A stretch of DNA of 58,991 bases. Origin: Gemmatimonadota bacterium. Its GTDB lineage: Bacteria > Gemmatimonadota > Gemmatimonadetes > Gemmatimonadales > Gemmatimonadaceae. The stretch is from contig QHVE01000012.1 of assembly GCA_003223455.1 (NCBI GenBank), positions 1 through 58,991 on the forward strand. The letters are read 5' to 3'. The translations under genes were made by a program, and so were the position numbers. Shown here piece by piece: positions 51,695-58,991 of the stretch (position 1 is the first letter of the stretch; the number at the start of each line of letters is the position of its first letter). The notes beneath the pieces are model-generated. The model saw only the letters and a program-made list of their open reading frames with translations. It ran no database searches and was not told the DNA's origin.

Positions 51695-52645
51695 TTGCGG
51701 CCCGTTGTCCCCGCGCAGCCGCTTGGCCATCTCGTCCAGCACGGCGTGCTCGGCCGGCGTGAGGCTCCCCAGCCCCTCGAGCGAGATCTTGTCGAGCACG
51801 CGGTCGAGCTCGGCCACCCGGTCCTCGCGCGGCGGGATCGGCGCGACGAGCGAGCGCGTCATCGGGCGCGGCTGCTGCGCGGCGACCGCCTTGCTCTTCG
51901 CCACGATCTCGTCCACGTCGTCGCGCTGTGCATTGCTCCGCGTGCGCGGGAGCGTGCGCGGGATGGCGCGTGGCGTCTCGTCCTGGGGATAGTCCGGCGC
52001 TGGCGAGATGCGCTGGCGGAACCGTTCGATGCTCGCCGCCGGCGGCGTGCGCATGTACAGCCAGGCGAATGCGATGCCGCCGACGTGCGCTACGTACGCG
52101 ATGCGCTCGCCGCCGGCCACGGTCGCGCCGGCGCCGAACGCGCCCGACACGATGATCGCACTCCCCAGTAGCATCAGCACCGTCCACGGACGCATCGGGA
52201 TGACGCCGAACAGCGAGATCTCTTCCTCCGGCCACTGCTGCCAGTACGCGAACAGCACGCCCAGCACCCCCGCCGACGCGCCGACGAGCAGCCCCGTACG
52301 CACGAACAGCATGTGCGCCACCGCGCCGCCGAGGCCACACCAGAGGTAGTAGAGCGTGAAGGCGCGCGTACCCATCGTCGCCTCGAGACGAGGTCCGAAC
52401 GCGAGCAGCACGTACATGTTCAGCGCGAGATGCCAGACGCCGTAATGCACGAACATGTATGTCAGCGCGATCCACAGCGTGCGCTGCAGACTTCCCGCCT
52501 GGAACCCCAACACCGCGAACACGTCCGCATCGCTCACGACGGTCCATTGCAGGAAGAGCATCGCGACGTTGATCGCGAGCAGTGCCTGCACGGACCGCGT
52601 CAGGCGCAGCCGGTCGTGCGGTTCGAATGGGGTTGCACTCGCCAT
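51692..52645 (-). CDS. Rhomboid-family intramembrane serine protease
   Basis: A 317-residue polytopic protein with six membrane segments. Rhomboid landmarks are YMFVHYGVWHLALNMYVLLA (helix 2 HxxxN), VGASAGVLGVLFAYW with the catalytic GxSxG serine, and VAHVGGIAFAWLY with the catalytic histidine. The C-terminal 100 residues are a charged cytoplasmic tail (RDDVDEIVAKSKAV, LDRVLDKISLEGLGSLTPAE) matching a domain often attached to bacterial rhomboids. It cleaves membrane-protein substrates; targets are unknown. Confidence 0.92.
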   Translation of the reverse strand: MASATPFEPHDRLRLTRSVQALLAINVAMLFLQWTVVSDADVFAVLGFQAGSLQRTLWIALTYMFVHYGVWHLALNMYVLLAFGPRLEATMGTRAFTLYYLWCGLGGAVAHMLFVRTGLLVGASAGVLGVLFAYWQQWPEEEISLFGVIPMRPWTVLMLLGSAIIVSGAFGAGATVAGGERIAYVAHVGGIAFAWLYMRTPPAASIERFRQRISPAPDYPQDETPRAIPRTLPRTRSNAQRDDVDEIVAKSKAVAAQQPRPMTRSLVAPIPPREDRVAELDRVLDKISLEGLGSLTPAEHAVLDEMAKRLRGDNGPQ

Positions 52646-52761
52646 TAGGACGGACCTGCTCGAGGTATTGCGTGTCGGTGACGCGCGTCGCACCGGCGAC
52701 GCTTTCCTATCAACGTATTAACCGGCAGCCGTGTTGCGGGTTCCGACCGGTTGGCACCGCT

Positions 52762-53421
52762 TCACGGCATGCCGGTCGGCGCGGGCAGTCTGGCCAGGAG
52801 CCGCACGTCACCATGGATGCCCGTCGCACGCTCGAGCCAGGCCAACCAGCTGCGATCGCTGCTCAGGCTCTCGGTGGTCGGGTGCACCACCACCGACGTT
52901 TCGACGCTCGCTGCCTTCGCTTGCTCGACGATCCTCAGAAGTCGGCCGTCACTCGGGTTCGCTTGGGGAACGAGAGCAAGTGCATGCGCCACATGTTTTT
53001 CCGCCGCATGACGCAGCGTCGCCATCGTGCGAGCCACGGCGTCGTCACCTTCGGCGCCCGTCATCGTCACCTGTACCAGCGCCAACGACCCGATGATGCG
53101 ACTCAGTGCTTCGGTATGCTGACCGTCGTGGTCGAGCATCACGCCGAGCGGTGCACCACCTTCGAGGGCCAGCGCCAGGAAGTCCACCTCGCCAAGTGGA
53201 TCGCCGCCGCAGATCGAGATCGAGTGATAGACCGATCGCCGCGTCAGCCGCGCCAGCTCGCTGCGCAGCGCGTCCGCCGTGAACATCGTCGCCGTCTCGG
53301 CGATCCCGGCGAACTTTACGAAGAGTTGGCGACGACCGGCCCACGGACCAGTTCCGCGAACCCCCGACGGAATTCCCGCCAGCGCGGCGCCGAGTGGGTG
53401 TGGCGTGTTGGCCGGCGTCAT
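52762..53421 (-). CDS. Radical-SAM-like protein lacking the CxxxCxxC cluster motif
   Basis: 219 residues. The pattern resembles half of a QueE/PflA-type radical SAM barrel: RRQLFVKFAG at the position that normally continues with the three cluster cysteines, SISICGGDPLGEVDFLALAL in place of the GGEP motif, LVQVTMTGAEGDDAVARTMA, and a later strand ALALVPQANPSDGRLL. But FAGIAETATMFTADAL has no cysteine, so no [4Fe-4S]/SAM site can form. It may be a pseudoenzyme or an unrelated TIM-barrel protein. The ATG overlaps the ddl stop by 4 bases, so it is coupled to ddl. Confidence 0.5.
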   Translation of the reverse strand: MTPANTPHPLGAALAGIPSGVRGTGPWAGRRQLFVKFAGIAETATMFTADALRSELARLTRRSVYHSISICGGDPLGEVDFLALALEGGAPLGVMLDHDGQHTEALSRIIGSLALVQVTMTGAEGDDAVARTMATLRHAAEKHVAHALALVPQANPSDGRLLRIVEQAKAASVETSVVVHPTTESLSSDRSWLAWLERATGIHGDVRLLARLPAPTGMP

Positions 53422-54461
53422 GACGCGGCGCCCGGCGTCACGGGCCTCCCGGTGGCCAGCAGCGCGATGCGCTCGCACAACTCGGGGAACTCGATCCCTG
53501 CCGCCGCCGCTCCCTGTGGAATCAGGCTCGTCGCCGTCATTCCCGGCAGCGTGTTCGCCTCGAGGCAGTAGAAGTCGCCCGCGCTCGACATCCGAAAATC
53601 GATGCGTGCACACCCCCCGAGCTTGAGCGCCACGAACGCTCGCCGGGCCTGTGCCTGCACCGTAGCCGTCTGCTCCGCGCTCATCGGTGCGGGAAAGATC
53701 TCTTCGGCCATCCCCGCGGTGTACTTGCACTCGTAGTCGTAGATCTCGTGCTTTGGAATGATCTCACCGACCGGCAGCGCTTCCCCGCCGAGGATGCCCA
53801 CGGTGAGCTCCCGGCCGGCGATGAACTGCTCGATCATGACCTCGTCGTCGTGCTCGAACGCCTCACGGATCGCCGCGCCGAGCTCCGACGATTGCTTCAC
53901 GATCGAGAGCCCGACCGTGGAGCCCTGCTTCGACGGCTTCACGATCACCGGCCATCCGAGCGCACGTTCGACGGTCGCCGCACTGGGTGGTGTCGAAGGA
54001 TCCGTCGCCATCAACCAGTTCGCCGTGCCCACGTCGTGCGCCCGAAAGAGATGCTTCGACAGATCCTTGTCCATCGCGAGCGCGCTCGCCAGATGACCGC
54101 TTCCGGTATAGGGAACACCCGACAGGTCGAGCAGCGCCTGGATCGTCCCGTCCTCGCCGCGCCCGCCGTGCAGCGCGAGGAACGCCACGTCGCAGTCGCC
54201 ACGCTTGGGGAGACGCGCCGCGGTGTCGGCCAGCGACTCGGCGTTCATGCGCGCCAGCTCGCTCGGACTTGGTGGCAACTCCTTCACGACGCGGTCCGAG
54301 AGCAGACGTTGCTCGTCGGCCACCGACAGCGCGCCCTTCGCGGTGTCGATCGCGTGGACGGTATGCCCGCGCGATCGCAGCGCTTCGGCGATCCGGAGCC
54401 CCGATGCGAGCGAGACGTCGCGCTCCGACGAGGTGCCACCCATCAGTACCGTGATTCGCAC
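53418..54461 (-). CDS. ddl: D-alanine--D-alanine ligase
   Basis: A 347-residue ATP-grasp enzyme making the D-Ala-D-Ala dipeptide of peptidoglycan. Family blocks are VLMGGTSSERDVSLASG (N-terminal), FLALHGGRGEDGTIQALLDL, GVPYTGSGHLASALAMDKDL, WPVIVKPSKQGSTVGLSIV, IEQFIAGRELTVGILGG and CLEANTLPGMTATSLIPQGA. The start is GTG at 54461, directly before the fold. It lies between CBS and the radical-SAM-like gene on the minus strand. Confidence 0.95.
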   Translation of the reverse strand: MRITVLMGGTSSERDVSLASGLRIAEALRSRGHTVHAIDTAKGALSVADEQRLLSDRVVKELPPSPSELARMNAESLADTAARLPKRGDCDVAFLALHGGRGEDGTIQALLDLSGVPYTGSGHLASALAMDKDLSKHLFRAHDVGTANWLMATDPSTPPSAATVERALGWPVIVKPSKQGSTVGLSIVKQSSELGAAIREAFEHDDEVMIEQFIAGRELTVGILGGEALPVGEIIPKHEIYDYECKYTAGMAEEIFPAPMSAEQTATVQAQARRAFVALKLGGCARIDFRMSSAGDFYCLEANTLPGMTATSLIPQGAAAAGIEFPELCERIALLATGRPVTPGAAS

Positions 54462-54507
54462 TGGTCGACCAATTGAGAGGTTCGCTGCACGGAGCGCGTG
54501 TTCGCGC

Positions 54508-55944
54508 TCATCTCGACATCAGATACGCGAGCATGTCGCTCCGCGTCACGATCCCTTCGATCGTCCCGGCCCGGCGCACCAGTACGGCGGGAGTCGCCTT
54601 CGAAAGCAGCTTTTGGACTGACTCCACGTGCTGCGTGGCGTCCACCACCGGGAACGCTTCGTCCATCACCTCGCCGACCACCGCGTCCAGGAACCGTGAG
54701 CTCTCGAGCCCCCGCTGCGTCAGTGCATACTCCGTCACGCTGCCGACGCACTCTCCGTTCTCCAGCACCGGCAGCTGCGAGACGTCGTGCAGTCGCATCA
54801 GGCCGAGCGCCTGCCGCACCAGTTGACCCGGCGCGGCGCTCACGAGTGACGATGGCGCTGCATCGCCCTTGTGCTGCAGCAGATCGCCCAGCGTGACGCG
54901 ATCCGGCTCGAGCAGCTGGTTCTCTCGCATCCACTCGTCGTTGAACACCTTCGACAGGTAGCGCTCCCCCGTGTCGCACAGGAACGTCACGATGAACGCC
55001 TCCGCATCGTCGACCTCGCGTGCCACCTGCAGCGCCACGTGCGTGATCAGTCCGGCCGAGCCGCCGACGAACAGTCCCTCCTCGCGCGTCAGCCGCCGCG
55101 CCATCGCGAACGCGTCGCGATCGCTCACGGTGCGGTAGTCGTCGACGACGGAGAGATCGAGCGTGCCGGGCAGCTTGTCCTGACCGATCCCCTCGACCTT
55201 GTACGGCGCGCCGTCCGGGCGGCGCGCGCCCTTGCTGCGCCACAGTTCGGCCAGGATCGAGCCCTGCGGATCGCCGGCGATGATCGTGATTTTGGGATTG
55301 CGCTCCTTCAGGTAGCGCCCGACGCCGGTGATTGTCCCGCCCGTCCCCGCCGCGGCGACGAAGTGCGTGATGCGCCCCTCCGTCTGCTCCCAGAGCTCGG
55401 GACCCGTCGTCGCGTAGTGCGCGTCGGGATTCGTCTGGTTGTAGAACTGGTCCGCCAGGATCGCGTTGGGCGTCTCGGCGGCGATGCGCTTCGCCATCAT
55501 CACGTAGTTGTCGGGATGATCCGCCGCCACGGCCGTCGGCGTGATGATCACCTCAGCGCCGAACGCCTTCAGCAAGCGCACCTTCTCCTGCGACATCTTG
55601 TCGGGCATCGTGAAGATGCACTTGTAGCCCTTGAGCGCCGCAGCGATCGCGAGCCCGACGCCGGTGTTTCCGCTTGTCCCTTCGACGATCGTGCCCCCCG
55701 GCCGGAGCCGACCCTCTCGCTCCGCCTGCTCGATGATCGGCAGGCCGATGCGATCCTTCACCGAGCCGCCGGGGTTGAAGAAATCCGCCTTGCCGTAGAT
55801 CGGGGTGCGAAGCCCGCGCGTGATGCGCGTCAGGCGGATCAGTGGCGTCCACCCGATCGTCTCCAACACGCTTTCGTACGGTCTCAGATTGCGCGCGGAC
55901 GCGCGCGCCGCGGGCTGGGCCGCCGACGTCGTGGACGGGCTCAT
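54508..55944 (-). CDS. Cystathionine beta-synthase (PLP core plus CBS pair)
   Basis: A 478-residue fold-type II PLP enzyme. VLETIGWTPLIRLTRITRGL, the PLP-lysine motif FNPGGSVKDRIGLPIIEQAE, VEGTSGNTGVGLAIAAALKG, FVAAAGTGGTITGVGRYLKE and DDYRTVSDRDAFAMARRLTR follow the cystathionine beta-synthase / cysteine synthase pattern. Residues about 345-478 hold two CBS motifs (LMRLHDVSQLPVLENGECVG; VESVQKLLSKATPAVLVRRA) that may bind SAM or adenylates. It condenses serine with homocysteine, or forms cysteine from O-acetyl- or O-phosphoserine. The ATG overlaps the TonB-domain gene stop. Confidence 0.92.
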   Translation of the reverse strand: MSPSTTSAAQPAARASARNLRPYESVLETIGWTPLIRLTRITRGLRTPIYGKADFFNPGGSVKDRIGLPIIEQAEREGRLRPGGTIVEGTSGNTGVGLAIAAALKGYKCIFTMPDKMSQEKVRLLKAFGAEVIITPTAVAADHPDNYVMMAKRIAAETPNAILADQFYNQTNPDAHYATTGPELWEQTEGRITHFVAAAGTGGTITGVGRYLKERNPKITIIAGDPQGSILAELWRSKGARRPDGAPYKVEGIGQDKLPGTLDLSVVDDYRTVSDRDAFAMARRLTREEGLFVGGSAGLITHVALQVAREVDDAEAFIVTFLCDTGERYLSKVFNDEWMRENQLLEPDRVTLGDLLQHKGDAAPSSLVSAAPGQLVRQALGLMRLHDVSQLPVLENGECVGSVTEYALTQRGLESSRFLDAVVGEVMDEAFPVVDATQHVESVQKLLSKATPAVLVRRAGTIEGIVTRSDMLAYLMSR

Positions 55945-56426
55945 CGTGGTTCCCGTGTAGCAGCGGGTGTGGCAGCAGGCATCATCCGCCGCAGGATGGT
56001 GTCGCCGGGCAATGCGCGTGCTTCAGGATGGCGGAAATACACCGGAAAGAGAATGGCGACACCGAGCGGTTCACCACGCAGGGTCGCGGGCGCGAAGCGA
56101 AGATCCTGCGATCCCTTCACGGCCGCTGAGTCGAGCCCGGCGTACCCGCTCGACTCTTCGATTCGCGTCGAGTCCGGCGTCACCTGGCCCGCTCGATCCA
56201 CGTACAGCCGCAGCGTGACGTTGCCCTGCACCTTCCGCGCGTAGAGCGCTGGTGGATAGTGGAAGGGGAGATCCTCGTTCAACATCCTCGGCTTCTCGTC
56301 CGGGGTGTCGTGCCTCGCCTGGAATACCTGCGCCACCTTCTTCGGCGTGACCTGGTCCGCGCAGCCCAGGAGCGCCACCGACGTGAGCAGTCCAAGCGAG
56401 CCACCGCAGCGCACGAAGTTCGCCAT
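55941..56426 (-). CDS. TonB C-terminal-domain lipoprotein
   Basis: 161 residues. A lipobox (LLTSVALLGCADQ) replaces the usual TonB membrane anchor. The TonB-type C-terminal domain follows: FHYPPALYARKVQGNVTLRL, VDRAGQVTPDSTRIEESSGY and DLRFAPATLRGEPLGVAILF. Without an inner-membrane helix it cannot energise transport in the classical way, so it may serve envelope protein binding. ATG 56426 is used. It is 49 bp behind mutS and overlaps the CBS gene by 4 bases. Confidence 0.82.
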   Translation of the reverse strand: MANFVRCGGSLGLLTSVALLGCADQVTPKKVAQVFQARHDTPDEKPRMLNEDLPFHYPPALYARKVQGNVTLRLYVDRAGQVTPDSTRIEESSGYAGLDSAAVKGSQDLRFAPATLRGEPLGVAILFPVYFRHPEARALPGDTILRRMMPAATPAATREPR

Positions 56427-56475
56427 GATCGCAATGTAGCGCTCGGCGTCACGCCGTTCGCCGCTACCCGAACGC

Positions 56476-58991
56476 TCAGACACCACGAGCGCGTTCGGCG
56501 AGCTCGGCCAACAGCTGCAGGGCGGCGAGCGGTGTGAGCGTGTTCACATCCGTCTCGCGCAGTCGCTCGACCACGGGATGTGGCACCGCCGCCGCGAACA
56601 GCCCGAGCTGGTCCGTCGGTGCTGCACTCCCTGGGCGGCGTCCGACCCTGGGCCCGGTCGCCGCACCCGATGCGAGCGTCGGCACCATCCGCTCCGCTTC
56701 GCCCTCGAGCAGACGGAGGACGTCTCGCGCTCGGGCGATCACCGGCTCGGGGAGTCCGGCCAGCTTCCCGACCTCGATCCCGTACGACCGGTCTGCCCCG
56801 CCGGGCTGCAGCCGGTGCAGGAAGAGCACGTGGTCCCCGACCTCGCGTACGCCGACGTTATAGTTTCGTACTGCTACCAATTCGTCCGCGAGCTGCACGA
56901 GCTCGTGGTAGTGCGTGGCGAAGATCGTCTTGCATCCGAGCGCGTTGTGCAGGTGCTCGCTCACGGCCCACGCGATCGACACGCCGTCGTACGTGCTCGT
57001 GCCGCGGCCGATCTCGTCCAGCAGCACGAGGCTCCGCCGTGTGGCACTGTGGAGGATCGCGCTCGTTTCCGCCATCTCCACCATGAACGTCGACTGCCCG
57101 CGGACGAGATTGTCGCTCGCGCCGACGCGCGTGAATACGCGGTCGCACACGCCGATCGTCGCGGCCGTTGCCGGGACGAAGCTGCCCACCTGAGCGAGCA
57201 CCACGATCAGCCCCACCTGTCGGAGGAGCGTGCTCTTCCCGGCCATGTTGGGCCCCGTGAGGATCACGACGCGTGCGTCGTCGATGAGCCGGACGTCGTT
57301 CGGAATGAACTTGTCGCGCGGCATCATCCGCTCGACCACGGGATGCCGGCCGGCGACGATCTCCAGGTCGAAGCCGTCGGTGATCGTCGGACGCGCATAG
57401 CCCTCACGCGCCGCGACGTCGGCCAGCGTGGCGAGCACGTCGAGCTCTGCAAGGATTCGCGCGGTGCACTGGATGCGCCCGATGTCGTGACCGATCGCTT
57501 CGCGCAGCGCCTCGAACAGCTCCCGTTCGCGCGCCTCGATGCGCTCGGCCGCCGTGAGGATCTTCTCCTCGTACTCCTTGAGCGCGGGCGTCACGAACCG
57601 CTCGCCGCCCGTGAGTGTCTGACGCCGCTGGTAGTCCGACGGCACGAGATGGCGGTTCGCGTTGCTGATCTCGATGAAATACCCGAAGACCTTGTTGTAG
57701 CCGACCTTGAGCGACGTGATTCCCGTGCGGGCGCGCTCCTCGGCCTGGATCCGTGCGATCGCGTCCTTGCCACCCTCGCGGAGCGCGCGGAGCTCGTCGA
57801 GCTCCGGATCGACGCCAGGCGCGATCGTCGATTCATCGCCGAGCTGCAGCGGGGGCCGCTCGACGAGCGTCTCGCGAAGTCGCGTGGCCATCTCGGCGCA
57901 CGCGTCCCACTGGCGCATGAGCGATCCGATCGCGCCCGCGGTGGCCAACGGACGCGTCGCGTGCTCCACATCGGGGAGCCTGCCGAGCGAGCTGCCGAGC
58001 GCCGCGAGCTCCCGCGGGGTCGCCCGCCCTGCTGCGGCCTTCCCGCCGAGACGTTCGATGTCGCGCACGCCGTCGAGTGCGCGGCGCAGCGCGTCACGCG
58101 CGCTCGCCTCGCGCACGAGCGACTCCACGGCATCGAGCCGCGCCTCGATCGCCGCTCGCTCGACGAGTGGGGCGAGCAGCCATTGGCGCAGCAGCCGCGC
58201 ACCCATCGGGGTCATCGTCCGGTCGAGTACCGCGAGCAGTGTTCCCTCGCTGGTGCCGCCGCGGAGCGACTCCACGAGCTCGAGATTCCGCCGCGTCATC
58301 TCGTCGAGCGGCATCGAACCGCCCGCGCGCTCGATGTGCGGGCGTGCGAGGTGAGGAACGCCGCCGGGCTGCAGCTCCTTCAGGTAGCGAAGCAGCGCGC
58401 CGGCTGCACCGATCGCTGGGGTGTCGCGCGCCTCGAGTCCGAGCCCGTCCAGTCCGCGCACGCCGAACTGGCGCGCCAGCTCGTCACGCGCCACCGCGTC
58501 GTCGAACTCCCAGGCATCCCGTTCCGTTATGAGCGCGCCATCGAGCGCCGCCGTGCGCGGCAACTTGTCGCCGCCGTGCGGTACGAGCAACTCGCGCGGG
58601 GCGATCCGCGCCAGCATCGCGTCGAGTTCCTCGGTCGGGACGATCGCCAGCCGCAGCTCGCCCGTGGAGATGTCGGCCGCGGCGACACCCACGCGGCGCC
58701 GACCGTGTTCCTCCGGACCGATCGCCGCAATGAAGTTGTTCCGCGCACCATCGAGGAGCTCGTCGGCGAACGCCGCCCCTGGTGAGACCGTCTCCACGAC
58801 TTCACGGCGCACGATCCCCTTGGCGACCTTGGGATCTTCCACCTGCTCGCAGATGGCGACGCGATAGCCCTGCTGGACGAGGCGGCGGAGATACTCCTGT
58901 CCCGCCCGCACCGGGACCCCAGCGAGCGGTACCTCGGCCGCACCGCCATTGTTGCGCGACGTGAGCGTCAGCCCGAGCACCCGCGCCGCTG
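56476..58991 (-). CDS. mutS: DNA mismatch repair protein MutS (5' end outside window)
   Basis: Binds mismatches and recruits MutL. At least 834 residues are visible and the start lies beyond the window end. Seen are the mismatch/connector region with LAGVPVRAGQEYLRRLVQQG, YRVAICEQVEDPKVAKGIVR, VSPGAAFADELLD, the clamp segment SLKVGYNKVFGYFIEISNAN, Walker A TGPNMAGKSTLLRQVGLI, the signature LVLLDEIGRGTSTYDGVSIA and FATHYHELVQLADE. The tail ends TPLAALQLLAELAERARGV. The Phe-X-Glu mismatch motif lies off-window. Confidence 0.96.
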   Translation of the reverse strand, partial: AARVLGLTLTSRNNGGAAEVPLAGVPVRAGQEYLRRLVQQGYRVAICEQVEDPKVAKGIVRREVVETVSPGAAFADELLDGARNNFIAAIGPEEHGRRRVGVAAADISTGELRLAIVPTEELDAMLARIAPRELLVPHGGDKLPRTAALDGALITERDAWEFDDAVARDELARQFGVRGLDGLGLEARDTPAIGAAGALLRYLKELQPGGVPHLARPHIERAGGSMPLDEMTRRNLELVESLRGGTSEGTLLAVLDRTMTPMGARLLRQWLLAPLVERAAIEARLDAVESLVREASARDALRRALDGVRDIERLGGKAAAGRATPRELAALGSSLGRLPDVEHATRPLATAGAIGSLMRQWDACAEMATRLRETLVERPPLQLGDESTIAPGVDPELDELRALREGGKDAIARIQAEERARTGITSLKVGYNKVFGYFIEISNANRHLVPSDYQRRQTLTGGERFVTPALKEYEEKILTAAERIEARERELFEALREAIGHDIGRIQCTARILAELDVLATLADVAAREGYARPTITDGFDLEIVAGRHPVVERMMPRDKFIPNDVRLIDDARVVILTGPNMAGKSTLLRQVGLIVVLAQVGSFVPATAATIGVCDRVFTRVGASDNLVRGQSTFMVEMAETSAILHSATRRSLVLLDEIGRGTSTYDGVSIAWAVSEHLHNALGCKTIFATHYHELVQLADELVAVRNYNVGVREVGDHVLFLHRLQPGGADRSYGIEVGKLAGLPEPVIARARDVLRLLEGEAERMVPTLASGAATGPRVGRRPGSAAPTDQLGLFAAAVPHPVVERLRETDVNTLTPLAALQLLAELAERARGV

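Noticed and set aside
56578-58785. 735-codon plus-strand frame opposite mutS
   Set aside because: Shadow of mutS; no domain pattern, extreme Arg/His content.

Overview
The window is one continuous high-GC stretch (roughly 65-70 percent G+C by eye) whose gene content points to a Gemmatimonadota bacterium. The signs are a membrane Ser/Thr kinase of the ELGAGGMATVYLA type fused to a TolB-N/FlgO-like domain and paired with a PD40 propeller, a SusC/SusD pair in a non-Bacteroidota codon context, a large carboxypeptidase-regulatory-type TonB receptor, many small lipoproteins, and DUF1080/ThuA/PVC-type sugar dehydrogenase genes. The phylum is inferred from protein style, not from a marker search.

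Layout. 1-1404: two truncated sugar-metabolism genes joined out of frame. 1404-4095 (minus): arsenic operon arsR-arsM-arsN plus a calcineurin-like phosphoesterase, with two copies of a probable ArsR operator and a predicted leaderless arsR transcript. 4164-8571: HAD phosphatase, hisC, a GlsB-type membrane protein, infA, a fatty-acid desaturase and two unknown small genes. 8832-12020: chromate resistance, with chrB and chrA divergent across 25 bp that hold an inverted repeat and two overlapping promoter-like signals, then an ornithine cyclodeaminase-like gene overlapping chrA. 12585-25968: sixA, DUF2911, DUF1080, kinase/PD40 pair, CDF transporter, sorbosone dehydrogenase/cytochrome c pair, a lipoprotein, phytanoyl-CoA dioxygenase with a divergent AraC regulator, and a secreted amidase behind a kinase fragment.

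26551-35676 looks like a tRNA-Phe-associated island. The 23 bp at the 3' end of tRNA-Phe are repeated exactly about 9 kb away. Between the copies lie SusC, SusD, a Gfo/Idh/MocA oxidoreductase, a DUF1080 hydrolase and a decayed GH13 alpha-glucosidase pseudogene. No integrase is visible.

36609-46866 (minus) is a sulfur and threonine supercluster: sseA/cysA2-type sulfurtransferase, thrB, a CysO/ThiS-like sulfur carrier, MoeB/MoeZ with rhodanese domain, thrC, a porin, sulfate-binding protein, cysT, cysW, cysA. Two leader regions stand out. A 37-codon ORF with seven Cys codons followed by a perfect 14-bp hairpin precedes the porin and sulfate transporter genes. A long structured leader with two terminators and a short Met/Cys-containing ORF precedes sseA. 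Both resemble leader-peptide attenuators.

47758-58991: a TonB receptor, queF, a possible small RNA on the plus strand, then a minus-strand run of mutS (cut by the window end), a TonB-domain lipoprotein, cystathionine beta-synthase, ddl, a protein that looks like a radical-SAM relative without the cysteine motif, and a rhomboid protease. No CRISPR array, rRNA, intact prophage or insertion sequence was seen.
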